From the NCBI GenBank assembly GCA_022577435.1, contig JAKOON010000009.1, positions 12,233,911 to 12,297,910 of the forward strand: DNA of 64,000 nt, read 5' to 3'. The translations under genes were made by a program, and so were the position numbers. Within the stretch, counting starts at the first letter, position 1. Every line of letters begins with the position of its first letter. Positions 22,601 to 33,300 of this stretch are shown piece by piece. Origin of the DNA: Embiotoca jacksoni (lineage: Eukaryota > Chordata > Actinopteri > Embiotocidae). The notes beneath the pieces are model-generated. The model saw only the letters and a program-made list of their open reading frames with translations. It ran no database searches and was not told where the DNA came from.

Positions 22601-23450
22601 CTTGTAACTCTAATTTACTTTTATTTTTTTTTAAAGCAGAGCTTCGCAGAATTAAAAAAAGAACTGAAACCGGTTCTCAAAAAAATACAACCATATTTGA
22701 TTTTTTTTTTTTTTAAACGCAAACACACTTTCACGATAGTGCGCGCTATTTGGTCTTCATATTACTTGTGTGGCAAATGCTGTAACTTAACATCTAGGTC
22801 TATATTGGAGGACTGAAAAGATGAAATTCAAAAACACCGAGACTCCTTCACGGTGGAAGCTAATGCTCCTTCAATTACATGCAAATCAACCGGGTGCCGG
22901 TTTGAATGTTAATTGCACCTACACATAAGCACCTGAACTGCAGTCATCGCAAATCTGAAACTCTGACAATAATAGTTTAGAAAAAACGAATAGAAACGTC
23001 CATTCTGGTCAGCAGTGGTCTGCAATGTCCATTTTAACCAGCTAAAATGTCTAGACAACACAAAGAAAACAGTGGGACACACTCGCAGTGGAATTGATGA
23101 CAGCAACACTCTCTAAAAATAAAAACCCATTTGCAAGCAGACAGACTTGTAAATATCACCTTCTTCTAAGATGCCAGGGGCTCGCAGACCAGCCTAAAGA
23201 ATCGCATACACTCCTGTGAAACGTCAGGGATTTACACCTGGTGTGTTGCATTGCTACTGCTGAATTGGTGGTAAGCCATACCCCATGATGTTTTCCCCTA
23301 TAATTGGGTAATACAGGCCTGATCTCATGGCTTGCTAAACCCTTCGTGTAACAGCGTTAAGGTTTGCAGGATGGAGCAGGGAAGAGCGATAAAAGAGGGT
23401 CTTACAGCGCAGAGATTTCCAGCTGTATAGTCATCAGGACTTGTTTCGCT

Positions 23451-23460
23451 CCAAGGTCAA
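23451..23460. promoter_or_regulatory. Nuclear-receptor half-site CCAAGGTCAA (second copy)
   Basis: The same 10-mer as at 18711. A second imperfect half-site AGTTAA follows 3 bp after AGGTCA. Confidence 0.3.
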
Positions 23461-24842
23461 TGAGTTAACTCTCTGGTAGCTGCGTCATCCTGTTTCAAGG
23501 CCAAGTTGAAGCAACGGAGACGGGAGGGGCCACCATAATGAAGGAGAGGCTAAATTTGAATTTTCTTCCAGGTTCCTTGTGAAGCGCGGTGCACCTCAGC
23601 CAGCGACACACTGAACATCCACCAAACCCATTCATGCGCAATCGTAGGACACCTTCAAACACTGTTTGTGCTAAAAGCAAACATTCTGGCAGGTCTGCAC
23701 TGCCAGGGCCATGGATTGGATTACATGCGTACTGCGCAGGCTCCATGGTCAAGTTCAAGTTGGGCTGGCTAATAAAACTGCGGGGCGCATTCTGCAGTGT
23801 CTACCGCGGGGGGCGCTCCCCCTCTTTGATCTTCTCCTGCAAAACCAGACACTGGAGCACGGCGACACTGGAGTCCAGTTTTCTGCACTTCTACCACAAG
23901 AATGTCCAGGATTTGGACCAACTATCTTGACGATAACTGAGATGCATGCCATGAATAAGAAAAACATGTTCAATCAGTAAACTCTCCAACCCATCCGGTG
24001 TCCTTTACTATCTAAAACACACATAATATAAGTGGCACTACTGTAAACGCACAAGGTCATTCATCTGTTGCGCAAAACCCTTTCTGCGTGTTATCTCTGG
24101 ATGATCACAAGATCCCATCTGCCCTGCTTACGACCCATTGCATAACTCTTAAGTAGCAAAGCAAAGGGGTCTTTGCAATCTTTAGTCTTGACCGAGACTG
24201 CATAATAACCCATTTGTATGAATTTAAAAGCAACAACTTTACCTCTAAATATACAAGGGATATTTTCAGTCTATAAAAACATCTGCACATGCGCCCTCGT
24301 ATGTGATCTGACGAATAGTCAAATGCCCGTATTGCACATTTTAACATACAAACAAATACTGGCTATACACAAAACATATGGATCAAGATGTGGGCTACCA
24401 GTTTACAACACGTTATACACGCTCTTTTAACGAACGCAGTATAACCAATCTAAATTAGTTATTATAAGTTAAAAAGAGCCCTAACTAACTTTTGCTTCTG
24501 TGCTGCAAAGGCGAAAATAAAACAACTTCCCTTTGCATTTTCCTCTCTGGCTCGAAGGAGATTTTTTTTTCAGCTGAGAAGTTCCTTCAGCACATTTCTA
24601 TTGTTCTGGTTAACCATTTGCAGAATGATCTTTAACTCTGCTCCCCTGTGTGATGGTACTTGGCCCCGAAGTCAAAACCAATTCTCCCCTTATGAGAATT
24701 TAAATACAGGAGTTTACATTGCTAAGATACATTAATAAATGGATTGAAGCCTATTTCACAGACAGACATAGATTTGAGAAAACTTTTTGTGTGTCTGAGT
24801 TGGTCTCAAAAGCAGCGACAATCTTCAGAGAGTGAGGAGGGT

Positions 24843-24938
24843 GCGAGACAGAGCGAGAGACAGCGAGAGAGAGAGCGAGAGAGAGAGAAAGAGAGAGAAA
24901 GGGAGGGGTGTGTGTGTGTGTGTGTGGGGGGGGGGGGG
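24843..24938. repeat. (GA)n-(GT)n-(G)n compound simple repeat
   Basis: GA-rich purine sequence (24843-24907), then GT repeats, then a run of about 13 G. It is followed to about 25210 by a GC-richer stretch with around ten CpGs. The block lies 2 kb upstream of the evx1 start codon and could belong to a distal promoter. Confidence 0.9.
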
Positions 24939-25460
24939 TTCTTTAGCAGACCAGATGAAAGAGTCGGGGGAGAAAGCCAAAGGAATTTCCCTCACTTCTC
25001 AGCCGCCGGGCTGGGGGAGGGGGTGAGTGCTGCTCGGGGCCCTTTCCCTCTTTCGGACAGGCGAGGGCGCACAAGGACAGCGGAGGCTGCTGGAACTCGA
25101 CAATTTGCCACTCTCTCCTTTCTGCGAGACCACATGACACCACCCTTCTGAACCATACATCATCTGCTTCAAAGTACAGCCCCGAGTCCTGCAGCTACAG
25201 ATTTCAAATGAGCTCAAAAACGCGGAAAAAAAAAAGGTGCTTTGGAGATGCAACAGGTGTTGTCAGGTCCTAACACCTGCCCGTACAACGTCTGTTCATA
25301 CAGACTTAATATCCGAGGACAATGTGATGCAATATATTTAAAAAGAATGCTGCAATCATAATGTGCAAGTTATCATCCACGGGTCTTCAAAAATAATACA
25401 GCTACATGAAACATCGTTCGCGACTGTCCTACAGCTTCAGTTATAGCTCCTAAGCGCAAT

Positions 25461-25525
25461 GTTACATTGCATTACATTTCATTTAGCTGACGCTTTTATC
25501 CAAAGCGACTTACATGTTGCATTGT
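25461..25525 (+). repeat. Dispersed teleost repeat fragment, copy 1
   Basis: Contains the run TTTAGCTGACGCTTTTATCC followed by AAAGCGACTTACA, preceded by short CATTACATTTCA-like units. I recognise this as a sequence that recurs widely in fish genomes near microsatellites. I cannot assign its family. A second copy in the same orientation lies 0.77 kb away. Confidence 0.7.
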
Positions 25526-26233
25526 TATTTGCTCCAATTACAATAACAAAGCCCAAAGGATAAAATTCAGAGTTACTTTGACTGAAAGAAATAAACATTT
25601 GGTGCCAGGTTTTTGTAACACTGCCAGTTTTGACAGTGAACTTGATAAGGCTGAAGAAGATAGAGCTCAGAAAACATCCAGTGGACAATCAGGGCACTGC
25701 ACCCTCCCGGTTAAACAGAGCTTGTAATGAAACTCTATTTGCCACAACGTTACATCAACATCAGCCCTGTGTTCCACGAAGGGAGACATCTCTGTCACTT
25801 AGAAACGCAGTATAAATTGTGCAAATTCCCACTGGAACAATCTCTGCATATAGTAAGTCTTCCTTTGTCATTGTTCAGTAAATCTGAACTGAAAGGCTGC
25901 AGATCTCATTTCAAAATAGATGGAAAAACCACAACCGCCGCCAAATGGGAACGCATAGCATCATCCATCCCTGCAATTTGATGAAGCATTGCCATAACAC
26001 CACAACATGATGTTTTATTTTTTTATTGTTTAAATGTAGATAACTTCTTTCAAATTTAATACCGATTCAAAATATAGCCCAAATATCCGTGCATGGATAT
26101 GCACGTAATAATTCGTGAGAATTACTGGTTCAATCAAAAGTAATGCCGTGAGAATTCCGCCTGGTTGTTTTGGTTCCAGCTCTGGTGATTTTTAAGACTT
26201 CATGTCTAATGGCCCTTTTATCTAAACTCTGAC

Positions 26234-26330
26234 CACATTACATTACATTGCATTTCATTTAGTTGACACTTTTATCCAAAGCGACTTACAATAAGCGCAT
26301 TTCAACCATGAGGGTACAAAACCCGGAACA
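26234..26330 (+). repeat. Dispersed teleost repeat fragment, copy 2
   Basis: The same core as at 25461 (TTTAG-TGAC-CTTTTATCC then AAAGCGACTTACA) with two substitutions. It begins with ACATTACATTAC units and continues into ATAAGCGCATTTCAACCATGA, which copy 1 lacks. Confidence 0.7.
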
Positions 26331-26391
26331 CTTGACCTCTGATGACTTGATTCCACTTAGGATAAGAGTCAAAGAGGAGAAATGAAAGGGA

Positions 26392-26406
26392 GGGGGGGGG
26401 GGGGGG
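26392..26406. repeat. Poly(G) tract, 15 bp
   Basis: A G run just after repeat copy 2. Its length may be uncertain in the assembly. Confidence 0.95.
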
Positions 26407-26740
26407 CACACCAAGCAAGTAATCAATTCATTTGAAACAGTTATTAGAATGATTGTTATTAATTAACTTTGTACGATAGTACAATAATATAATAGTAATA
26501 ATGAATTGGATAGTATAATAAATCCAATTATGGTTCATTTAAAAATCGAACCTGAAATGAATTGGCATTGAGAATAAATGACATTAAAATACTATTATTG
26601 CTAATGATTTTTTTCCTGTATTTTATGAATAAACTAAATATGCTGCTTTTTCAACAAAAAAAAATAAAATGTGATGTACATAAGGGCAGGAAGAATCACT
26701 TAATAAAGACATATTTCTACACCAGACTGATTGATATTGA

Positions 26741-27162
26741 TGCTGTTTCTTGTTTCATAGCTGCTCGTTGAGCCCTCTGACAACCCCCACCTCCATCTCG
26801 CCGCTGCCACTGCTCCTTCTGTTTACCCATATATCCAATCAATGCGTGTCGTCATCAGGGGGGACCATCATGACGACTAGCCTATTAAGAATGACAGCTC
26901 TGGAGAAAGAGAGAGAGAGGGTAAATGGTGATCCCTCCCAGAGCTCCCTCTCCGCACTCTGGAGCGGTCTTCTCTCAGGGTCAGACCGGATTGCATCCCC
27001 TCTTTTCGAGAAGCCTCTCCTACTCCTTAGGACACAATCTCCCACCCACCGCCATCACCACTACACACACGCGCACACACCCCTCCAACCTGAGAATAAT
27101 CGCCTCGGTTTTGACGACTTGCACTCTGCCGCGAATTCGAGGTTTTTTCAGTCGTGCTTGTG
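26741..27162 (+). promoter_or_regulatory. evx1: evx1 5' flank and probable 5' UTR
   Basis: Contains a CATATAT TATA-like site near 26828, CCAAT at about 26834, a CGTCATC CRE-like core at about 26848, a pyrimidine-rich stretch, and ACACGCGCACACA at about 27064. No CACGTG palindrome like those of the two Hox promoters is present. The start of transcription is not determined. Confidence 0.4.
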
Positions 27163-27526
27163 ATGGAAAGCAGAGAGGAGATGGTGATGCTGACGGAGGG
27201 AGGTCAGCTGGGCAAGAGCGGCTCTAATTTGTCGGGAGCCATCGGGAGCCCCGTGCGAGAACCACAGGGGAAGCCGGGCCACAGGAGCTGTCTGAGCCCC
27301 GGCGCTGCGCCTTATTCCCGGGACAGGAGCGAGCTGGTGGCGGAGGGTAGTGCACGGAGGAATATGTGCGGAGACGTGAGGCCGGTTGGCACATCTTCCT
27401 CCGCAGAGAGGCACCGGGCAGATCATCCCCACAAAGACGGCAGCAGCTCAGACACCGAGTCGGACTTCTATGAGGAAATTGATGTCAGCTGCACGCCTGA
27501 AAGCATGGACTACCCATCAGCTAGAG
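27163..27526 (+). CDS. evx1: evx1 exon 1
   Basis: This exon encodes residues 1-121 plus one base. I chose the ATG at 27163 because MESR is the EVX1 N-terminus. An upstream in-frame GTG codon at 27154 is not needed. The acidic DTESDFYEEI motif lies near its end. Confidence 0.96.
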
Positions 27527-29747
27527 GTAGGCTGTGTTTGGGAGCTTCATGCAGGTCCTCTGTGATTGCATGCTTGTGCCAATGAAGCTGAATGAATGCC
27601 AAACGCTAAATTGTGCCCGTCAAAAATGTAATTTTACATTGTAAATACTATTCAACGAGTACATGCATCACATAATGCAAATAAACGGTGAAAACAAAAA
27701 TCTGCATCAAAGCAGGGTAAGAAACAACTGCAGTTGGTGTTGCACAGATGTTCTGTCAAGTGGCCACTGTGGCTGGAAACAGTGAGGTGACACCGACAAT
27801 CTAAGTCGGCATTTTCATGTCTGACTTTGACAATATATTCCTCGTACAGCAAATCTGCAGGTGTGATTATTAACTGCATGTGGAAGACTGCAGGATTTTT
27901 AGTAAACCACAAGCAAAAATATGAAGAGAGGGAAAACATGTGGGTCTACTGGGTGTCTTTCTGGCATCCTCAGGGGATGCAACGACTCTGTTTATTATAA
28001 ATGTCTAACATCTTATAAGAACATTATATGCATAATAATATCAATATATAAATATTTTGCAGTTGCCGTTTGCCTTAAGCCAAAAGGATGGAAAGAAGAT
28101 TAATGAATGACAATAATAGAACATAATTATTAATATTTTTACTAAACTGAAATGACTGGTTATGTAATATAAATATATGGGAAATGACAATTAAAAAAAA
28201 TAGAAATAGCAGCTAGTTAAGACGCAATTAAAACTTGAGCTGTGAGGAAGGCCCTTATTATTTAGAAGTGAAACACATTACAGTTAGAATAATGAAATTC
28301 GTCTTCACATGCCAATTCTTAGAAAATAGACTTAAATATCAAACGAAATAAAGCATAAACGAAAACCTCCCATGTGTTTTTGTTCCATTTAAATTGCTCG
28401 TGTATTTTGCACTGAATGTTTATCAAATATGATTAATTATTCTGCATATTGGTTCAGGTCGAAATGGGGATTCTCCGGTCCATCCTGGTGATCATGGTAC
28501 TGACCCGGGTAAGATTGTCCCGGGTCAGAGCTCTTTGTCCTACGCAGCTGATCAGATTCGTCGGTACCGAACAGCGTTCACCCGGGAGCAGATCTCACGG
28601 CTGGAGAAGGAATTTTACCGGGAGAACTACGTGTCCAGGCCGCGGAGATGCGAGCTAGCTGCCGCCTTGAATCTACCTGAAACCACCATCAAGGTAAGAT
28701 TTTGTCTCAAAGGACTGAATCAGGCCTCATGCACTAAAGACACGGGCTCGCATTTTGTGAGCTTGTATTGGTATAACTCAAAACTAGGTTGCTGGTAAAC
28801 TGGTTTGCTTTTAAATAAATGATTTCTAAAGATATTTTGTGGGCTATGAACAGTAAACTAAGGGGAAATCACCACATAAATAAAGACCACAAACTGCCAC
28901 AATAAATTGAGTAACGCCTAAACCTGCAGACCATTATGTAAGCAGAGGCCTGGATTATTATCACATATTATTTATTTTATCATTAATGTGTTCAATTTAT
29001 TTTTTGTTCAACTGGCACAAGAACCAGAGCACAAATCATAACTGGCTTGCTTACAGTACATTTCCAAGTAATTCCCATTAAGTTAAAGATTAATTCGTAA
29101 CCCAAATCCAAATGTGGGCGTGCGTAAAAGCGGAAGTACTGTATGGTCTATCTGCTTTTGTAAATGCAAGTCAGGGGGGGGTTATGGTTAATATTTTACC
29201 CGGTGTGTCTCTGTGACAGGTGTGGTTCCAGAACCGCAGGATGAAAGACAAACGCCAGCGTCTGGCTATGACTTGGCCTCACCCAGCCGACCCTGCCTTC
29301 TACACCTACATGATGAGCCACGCAGCGGCCACGGGGAACCTGCCCTACCCCTTCCCATCCCACCTGCCACTACCCTACTACTCCCACCTGGGTGTCGGGA
29401 CTGGCTCAGCTCCGGCCGCCACCCCTTTCTCAAACCCCCTGCGCTCTCTCGACAGTTTCCGGATGCTGTCTCATCCCTACCAGAGGCCGGAGCTCCTGTG
29501 CGCCTTCAGACACCCCTCCTTGTACCCCGGTCCGACTCACGGCCTCGGTCCCGGGGGAAGTCCCTGCTCCTGCCTGGCTTGCCACTCCAGTCAGTCCAAC
29601 GGTATCTCAACCAGGCCCTCCGGCTCGGACTTTGCTTGCTCCCCGACAAGCAGGACTGAGGCTTTTGTCACTTTCACGCCATCAGTGCTCAGCAAATCAT
29701 CATCTGTGACATTAGACCAGAGGGAAGAAGTGCCTCTGACCAGATAA
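27163..29747 (+). CDS. evx1: Evx1 (even-skipped) homeodomain transcription factor (3 exons)
   Basis: The coding sequence joins 27163-27526, 28458-28693 and 29220-29747 (1128 nt, 375 aa). Splice sites: G|GTAGGC at 27527, CAG at 28455-28457, AAG|GTAAGA at 28694, CAG at 29217-29219. The frame is kept throughout. Seen: the N-terminus MESREEMVML and GGQLGKSGSNLS as in EVX1, the motif SSSDTESDFYEEIDVSCTPE (95-114), and a homeodomain at about 155-214 (RRYRTAFTREQ to VWFQNRRMKDKRQR) with the EVX helix 2 ELAAALNLPETTIK. A Pro-rich C-terminal half follows (AMTWPHPADPAFYTYMMSHAA, FPSHLPLPYYS, PELLCAFRHPSLYPGP, CSCLACHS), ending DQREEVPLTR. Known roles: a mostly repressive factor in posterior mesoderm, fin and V0v spinal interneurons. 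It is divergent from hoxa13, the standard HoxA arrangement. An AATAAA pair at 30496-30509 could end the transcript. Confidence 0.98.
27527..28457 (+). other. evx1: evx1 intron 1
   Basis: 931 nt and AT-rich, especially after 27990. No repeat insertion or extra exon is seen. Confidence 0.85.
28458..28693 (+). CDS. evx1: evx1 exon 2 (first part of homeobox)
   Basis: This exon encodes residues 122-200: a variable linker (GRNGDSPVHPGDHG and on) and homeodomain helices 1, 2 and the start of 3, ending at TTIK. As in other vertebrate Evx genes, an intron interrupts the homeobox just before VWFQNRR. Confidence 0.97.
28694..29219 (+). other. evx1: evx1 intron 2
   Basis: 526 nt and AT-rich, with a GTGCGTAAAAGCGG segment near 29120 and a G run at about 29174. 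Nothing else is seen. Confidence 0.85.
29220..29747 (+). CDS. evx1: evx1 exon 3 (end of homeobox and C-terminal region)
   Basis: This exon encodes residues 201-375, starting with VWFQNRRMKDKRQRLAMTW and ending with the conserved DQREEVPLTR before TAA at 29745-29747. It holds the Pro/His/Tyr-rich C-terminal domain. Confidence 0.97.
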   Translation: MWFQNRRMKDKRQRLAMTWPHPADPAFYTYMMSHAAATGNLPYPFPSHLPLPYYSHLGVGTGSAPAATPFSNPLRSLDSFRMLSHPYQRPELLCAFRHPSLYPGPTHGLGPGGSPCSCLACHSSQSNGISTRPSGSDFACSPTSRTEAFVTFTPSVLSKSSSVTLDQREEVPLTR

Positions 29748-30509
29748 AACCAAAACAAACGAGCACTTGTTCTATGTTAGCCTTTACCGTAAGCTCTTTG
29801 ACCTAACATATAATATGATCAGGACTGAAAACAGCATGAAGAGTCAGAAAGCAGTAAAAGCCAGCTTAAAGTTGGAAGCAGATAATTATCCAGATCTTCA
29901 TATATAAAGACGCACAACAGATCTCCCATTCCTGAAATATTATAATAGCCTACCATTGCAAAGCCAGGACAGTGGACTGAAATACGACCGCATGGACACA
30001 AAACCAGATTTGCTTTTTACAAGATTAATTTGGTGTGTGAGACAGGGGGGGGGGGGGGGGGATCCAGAGAAACGTTTAAATCTCCGTGATGGATGGCGTT
30101 AAGGTTTTTATCATTACTTGTCGTCACTTTACGCGTCCAAATCGTCCTACATGTATTGTTAGTTACGCGAGAATGATGCTTTCCATCTCTCTTTTTAACA
30201 AGGGGATTTGTTAACAGACTGCGGCCGTCTCATTATAACCGACTCTCCACACCGGGGCCCTCGCGGCGGCCCGGGCCGAAATGTGCAGATGCTAGTAAAA
30301 TTAGTAAGTGATGTATATGTACGACCCGGTGAATTTTGAGTGCTGAATTAATGATAATACCAGGAAGGGATCGTTGCTGCCAAAAGGTAACAAGGCGCCA
30401 GGGGAACGGATTACAACAGCCCGCACGGTTGGACGAGGGGAGGGGAGAAGAGGAAGGACCCAGAAGAGGATGGAGAGGACAATCCAGTTGAAAAAAATAA
30501 AAAAATAAA
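29748..30509 (+). other. evx1: Probable evx1 3' UTR
   Basis: Bounded by the stop codon and an AATAAA pair at 30496-30509. It contains a 17-bp G run (30045-30061) and a GC-rich palindromic-looking stretch around 30252-30280 (GGGGCCCTCGCGGCGGCCCGG). The 3' end is a guess. Confidence 0.3.
30045..30061. repeat. Poly(G) tract, 17 bp
   Basis: A pure G run in the probable evx1 3' UTR. Its length may vary or be mis-assembled. Confidence 0.95.
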
Positions 30510-33300
30510 GTCTGAGCATTTTTAAGGCCATCAAACACTCTTCTCTTTCCGTTTCATCCCATAAAGAAATAAGAGACAGTTCTTAAATCTGATTTAAATG
30601 TGATTAAATTATGGCTACGGGCTTCTTTTAAAACCATTTTCTCGCTTTGCACAGTGGCACCAGTGTAGTGACATTTCGTAGAGGATATGGAATAAAAAGT
30701 GATTGATTTCGTTTTCTTTTTAAACATTTCTTTTTCTATTTTATTATTATATAATTTTGTTGTCGTTTGTTTTTGGCTGGGTTGTCCTGAACGCCTAATT
30801 TGCAATAAATACTGTCAAAGAATTAACGGAGCAATCGAGTGTTTGTCCGCTATGATTTATCTAAACAAGATCCTGAATGAAGATTCAAACAATTTCAATG
30901 TTACTTTAATTCGTGGTAACAGAATAAAACTGATTTAGACCAGTTTTGTTCCCTTCAGGTATTTTTTTTTTGGTTTGATTTCGTTCTGCACAAATAGGCT
31001 GTTAAGGATCTTCTATAATCACAATTGGTCCACCGCCCCCCCCCCCCCCCCCCCCTCAATAATAACACTAATTTTGTTCTCAAATGGTCGCTGTCAAAAC
31101 ACCAGAGAGTGTCCCCATGTTTCCTGATGGGACCGTTAGATTGACCGTGACAGTTAAGTGGTCCCTGGGCTCCGTTAACGCCACTCATATTTTCTCTGCA
31201 GCCACTTAATAGACGCGACAGAATTAGGTGTCTGAAGATATTGGAAATGCTAGAGAGATCGATCATTCAGAGAACACCGCCAACAATCAGCGCGATCTTA
31301 ATTGGCCGCATTTGACCGGGACTGCGCAAATTAAGAGTTTTCTGAGCGTAATAGGATTGGCAAAGTGCTGCATGCCCGCAGAGACAACACAAATCACATT
31401 TTAAAGGGAGTTTTACGTCGCAGATTAGAAGTTATTGCTGTAATATGTGGAGAAATGTCTGGCATTTAGCATGGGCCTTGAAGTCATTGTTGGCAAAAGA
31501 CGATCGGCCAATTGCGAAACTGTAGCTATAATCTAACAAGCAAGATTGCATTTTCAGAAATCCTTCAATTTTACATTAAATATTATCCATCAGTCTTTAT
31601 TCTAATAGATTATTCAAAAACATTTATTGACATGTAACTATCTTCGGGAAAAATCAGACACAAAAATATACCTTACAAAGTCAGTAGATTTTTTTTATCC
31701 ACTGATACTTTCTGAGGTAAAAGGTTCAAACTCATCAGACAGTGCCACAAACACCGCACCGATGAGCCCTCCCTCCCTCCCTCCCGCACACGCTCTTGAT
31801 TGATGGCCTTATTAACTGGAGTTCTTGTAAGTGTGACCGAGCTGATTAAAATGCATATGTTTGGAATAATACACCGTTTAAGCCTCCCGGGTCGAGGCGA
31901 AACCACAAGGCAGATTTATGTAAACTATCAGCCGGTGTCTTTAAGCCTGATAGGGACACGGGTCATGCAGGAAAATGGCTTTGCTTTGCGCATAATAAAA
32001 TCGTACCATAAAATAAAGATGAACGGATCAGGCGAACTGAATATTCAAAAAGGTGCCAAAAAAAAATAAATCCTGGGTTATTTTTAAACAGGCTGGAAAA
32101 GTTGGATCTGATTTTCAATTGGTTACACGGGAGCAGCAGCACCATACAATCATCTTCTAAACCCGCGTCACACTGTGCCAGAATGACACCATAAAATGAA
32201 GCAAATTACAACCACATTTACACAGCCACGCATATGGATCTCCATCTCTCCCCACTACATAAACTATACGGCTGAATCCTCAGTGGCCTAATCCAGCATC
32301 AACAACATGCCATTTAATCGCTGGAAGATTGCGTATGACTAAGTTTCAAGATATGATGGGCTCATAGATTGCGCACATAACAGCAATTACATCAGCCTTA
32401 TAAGATCCTATTAGTGAGAATTGGCTCAGGTCTCCCCAGCTCCCACAACTAGCACAAAGCATTTTGATAGGGGCGGTGCAGTGCAGCTGTCCACCGACAG
32501 CAAATTCAGAAAAAATGGATCCGCGGCTGCTGCTACCGCTGTTTAAATTGGATTACATCCTAATTTACAGACCCTTGTCGTATCGCAAGAGGCTGGCGGA
32601 GGCGTGGACGGACCAATCACGCAGTAATGATGATGAATGGGAGATTAATGCGCATACAAGCAAGACAATTTAGGCCTTCATCTGTTTAAATAGGCTTCCA
32701 ATATCATTTGGAAACGGAGGTCACGTTAAATCAATCGGGGGACGCGTGAAAGTCATTTTAGGCGGCGTCTTTATCAACATTATTTACGGTGCACCGGAGA
32801 CAGCTATGCAGAAAGAAAATGGGCCGGCTGCTGCGCGCTTATGTGACATAGAAGAGCAGGGAAAAGAGAGTAGGATGGATTCAGGCAATCAAAAGATCCG
32901 CTTTAATCCTCGACGTTAGTTGTTCAAATCAAGTGGAGCCGAAGAAAATTGTCAGGGTGTCGGTGCGCGTCGATGCTAAAATTGCCCATGTGTAATCCAA
33001 ATAAAATACAAGTGCTTTTTGTAACAAGAGTTTCTTTGTAACACGAGGAAGCACACTGAAGGGAGAAAGGATTTGATAAACATCTGAAAACCAAAACTGG
33101 AGCCAGTTTGAGGCGCGAACACACATAGGCAGGCGCGCACACAGGCGTTAAATGTTTGTTTTTTTTGTTTCACAATTCTATAGCACAAAGTCATTCACGT
33201 TCAGCGAGCTATACCCAAAAGTATTATGTGCACTTCTGAAAACTTTAAAAGACTACTGCAATGCTACACTAAATTTATTGAGGTCTACAGACGCCAAAAA
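30510..33300. other. evx1 downstream flank with conserved-looking blocks
   Basis: Gene-free. Blocks at 31080-31550, 31780-32030, 32140-32440 and 32500-32880 have balanced composition, many TAAT/ATTA homeodomain cores, TGCGCA-type sites and no simple repeats. They look like developmental enhancers. A 20-bp C run is at 31036-31055. A conserved neural enhancer is reported for evx1 genes from fish to mammals; whether it is one of these blocks cannot be told here. Confidence 0.45.
31036..31055. repeat. Poly(C) tract, 20 bp
   Basis: A pure C run; its length may be uncertain. Confidence 0.95.

Larger units (their letters stand above)
17861..26740. other. hoxa13-evx1 spacer
   Basis: No coding exon is recognised. 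Blocks that look regulatory (mixed composition, low repeat content) are at about 18570-18840, 20400-20640, 20820-21060, 21120-21480, 22790-22910 and 23150-23540. AT-rich filler lies between them, especially 19330-20050 and 22000-22740. This is where mammals have the HOTTIP transcript just upstream of HOXA13; I cannot identify a counterpart. Confidence 0.6.

Noticed and set aside
29213..29709. Long frames overlapping evx1 exon 3 in other frames
   Set aside because: The EVX C-terminal domain is unmistakable in the frame starting at 29220; the others are shadows of GC-rich coding DNA.
31036..31055. Poly(C)/poly(G) runs as G-quadruplex elements (also 26392-26406, 30045-30061, 62004-62025)
   Set aside because: They are single homopolymers without the spaced G-tract pattern; lengths may also be sequencing-dependent.
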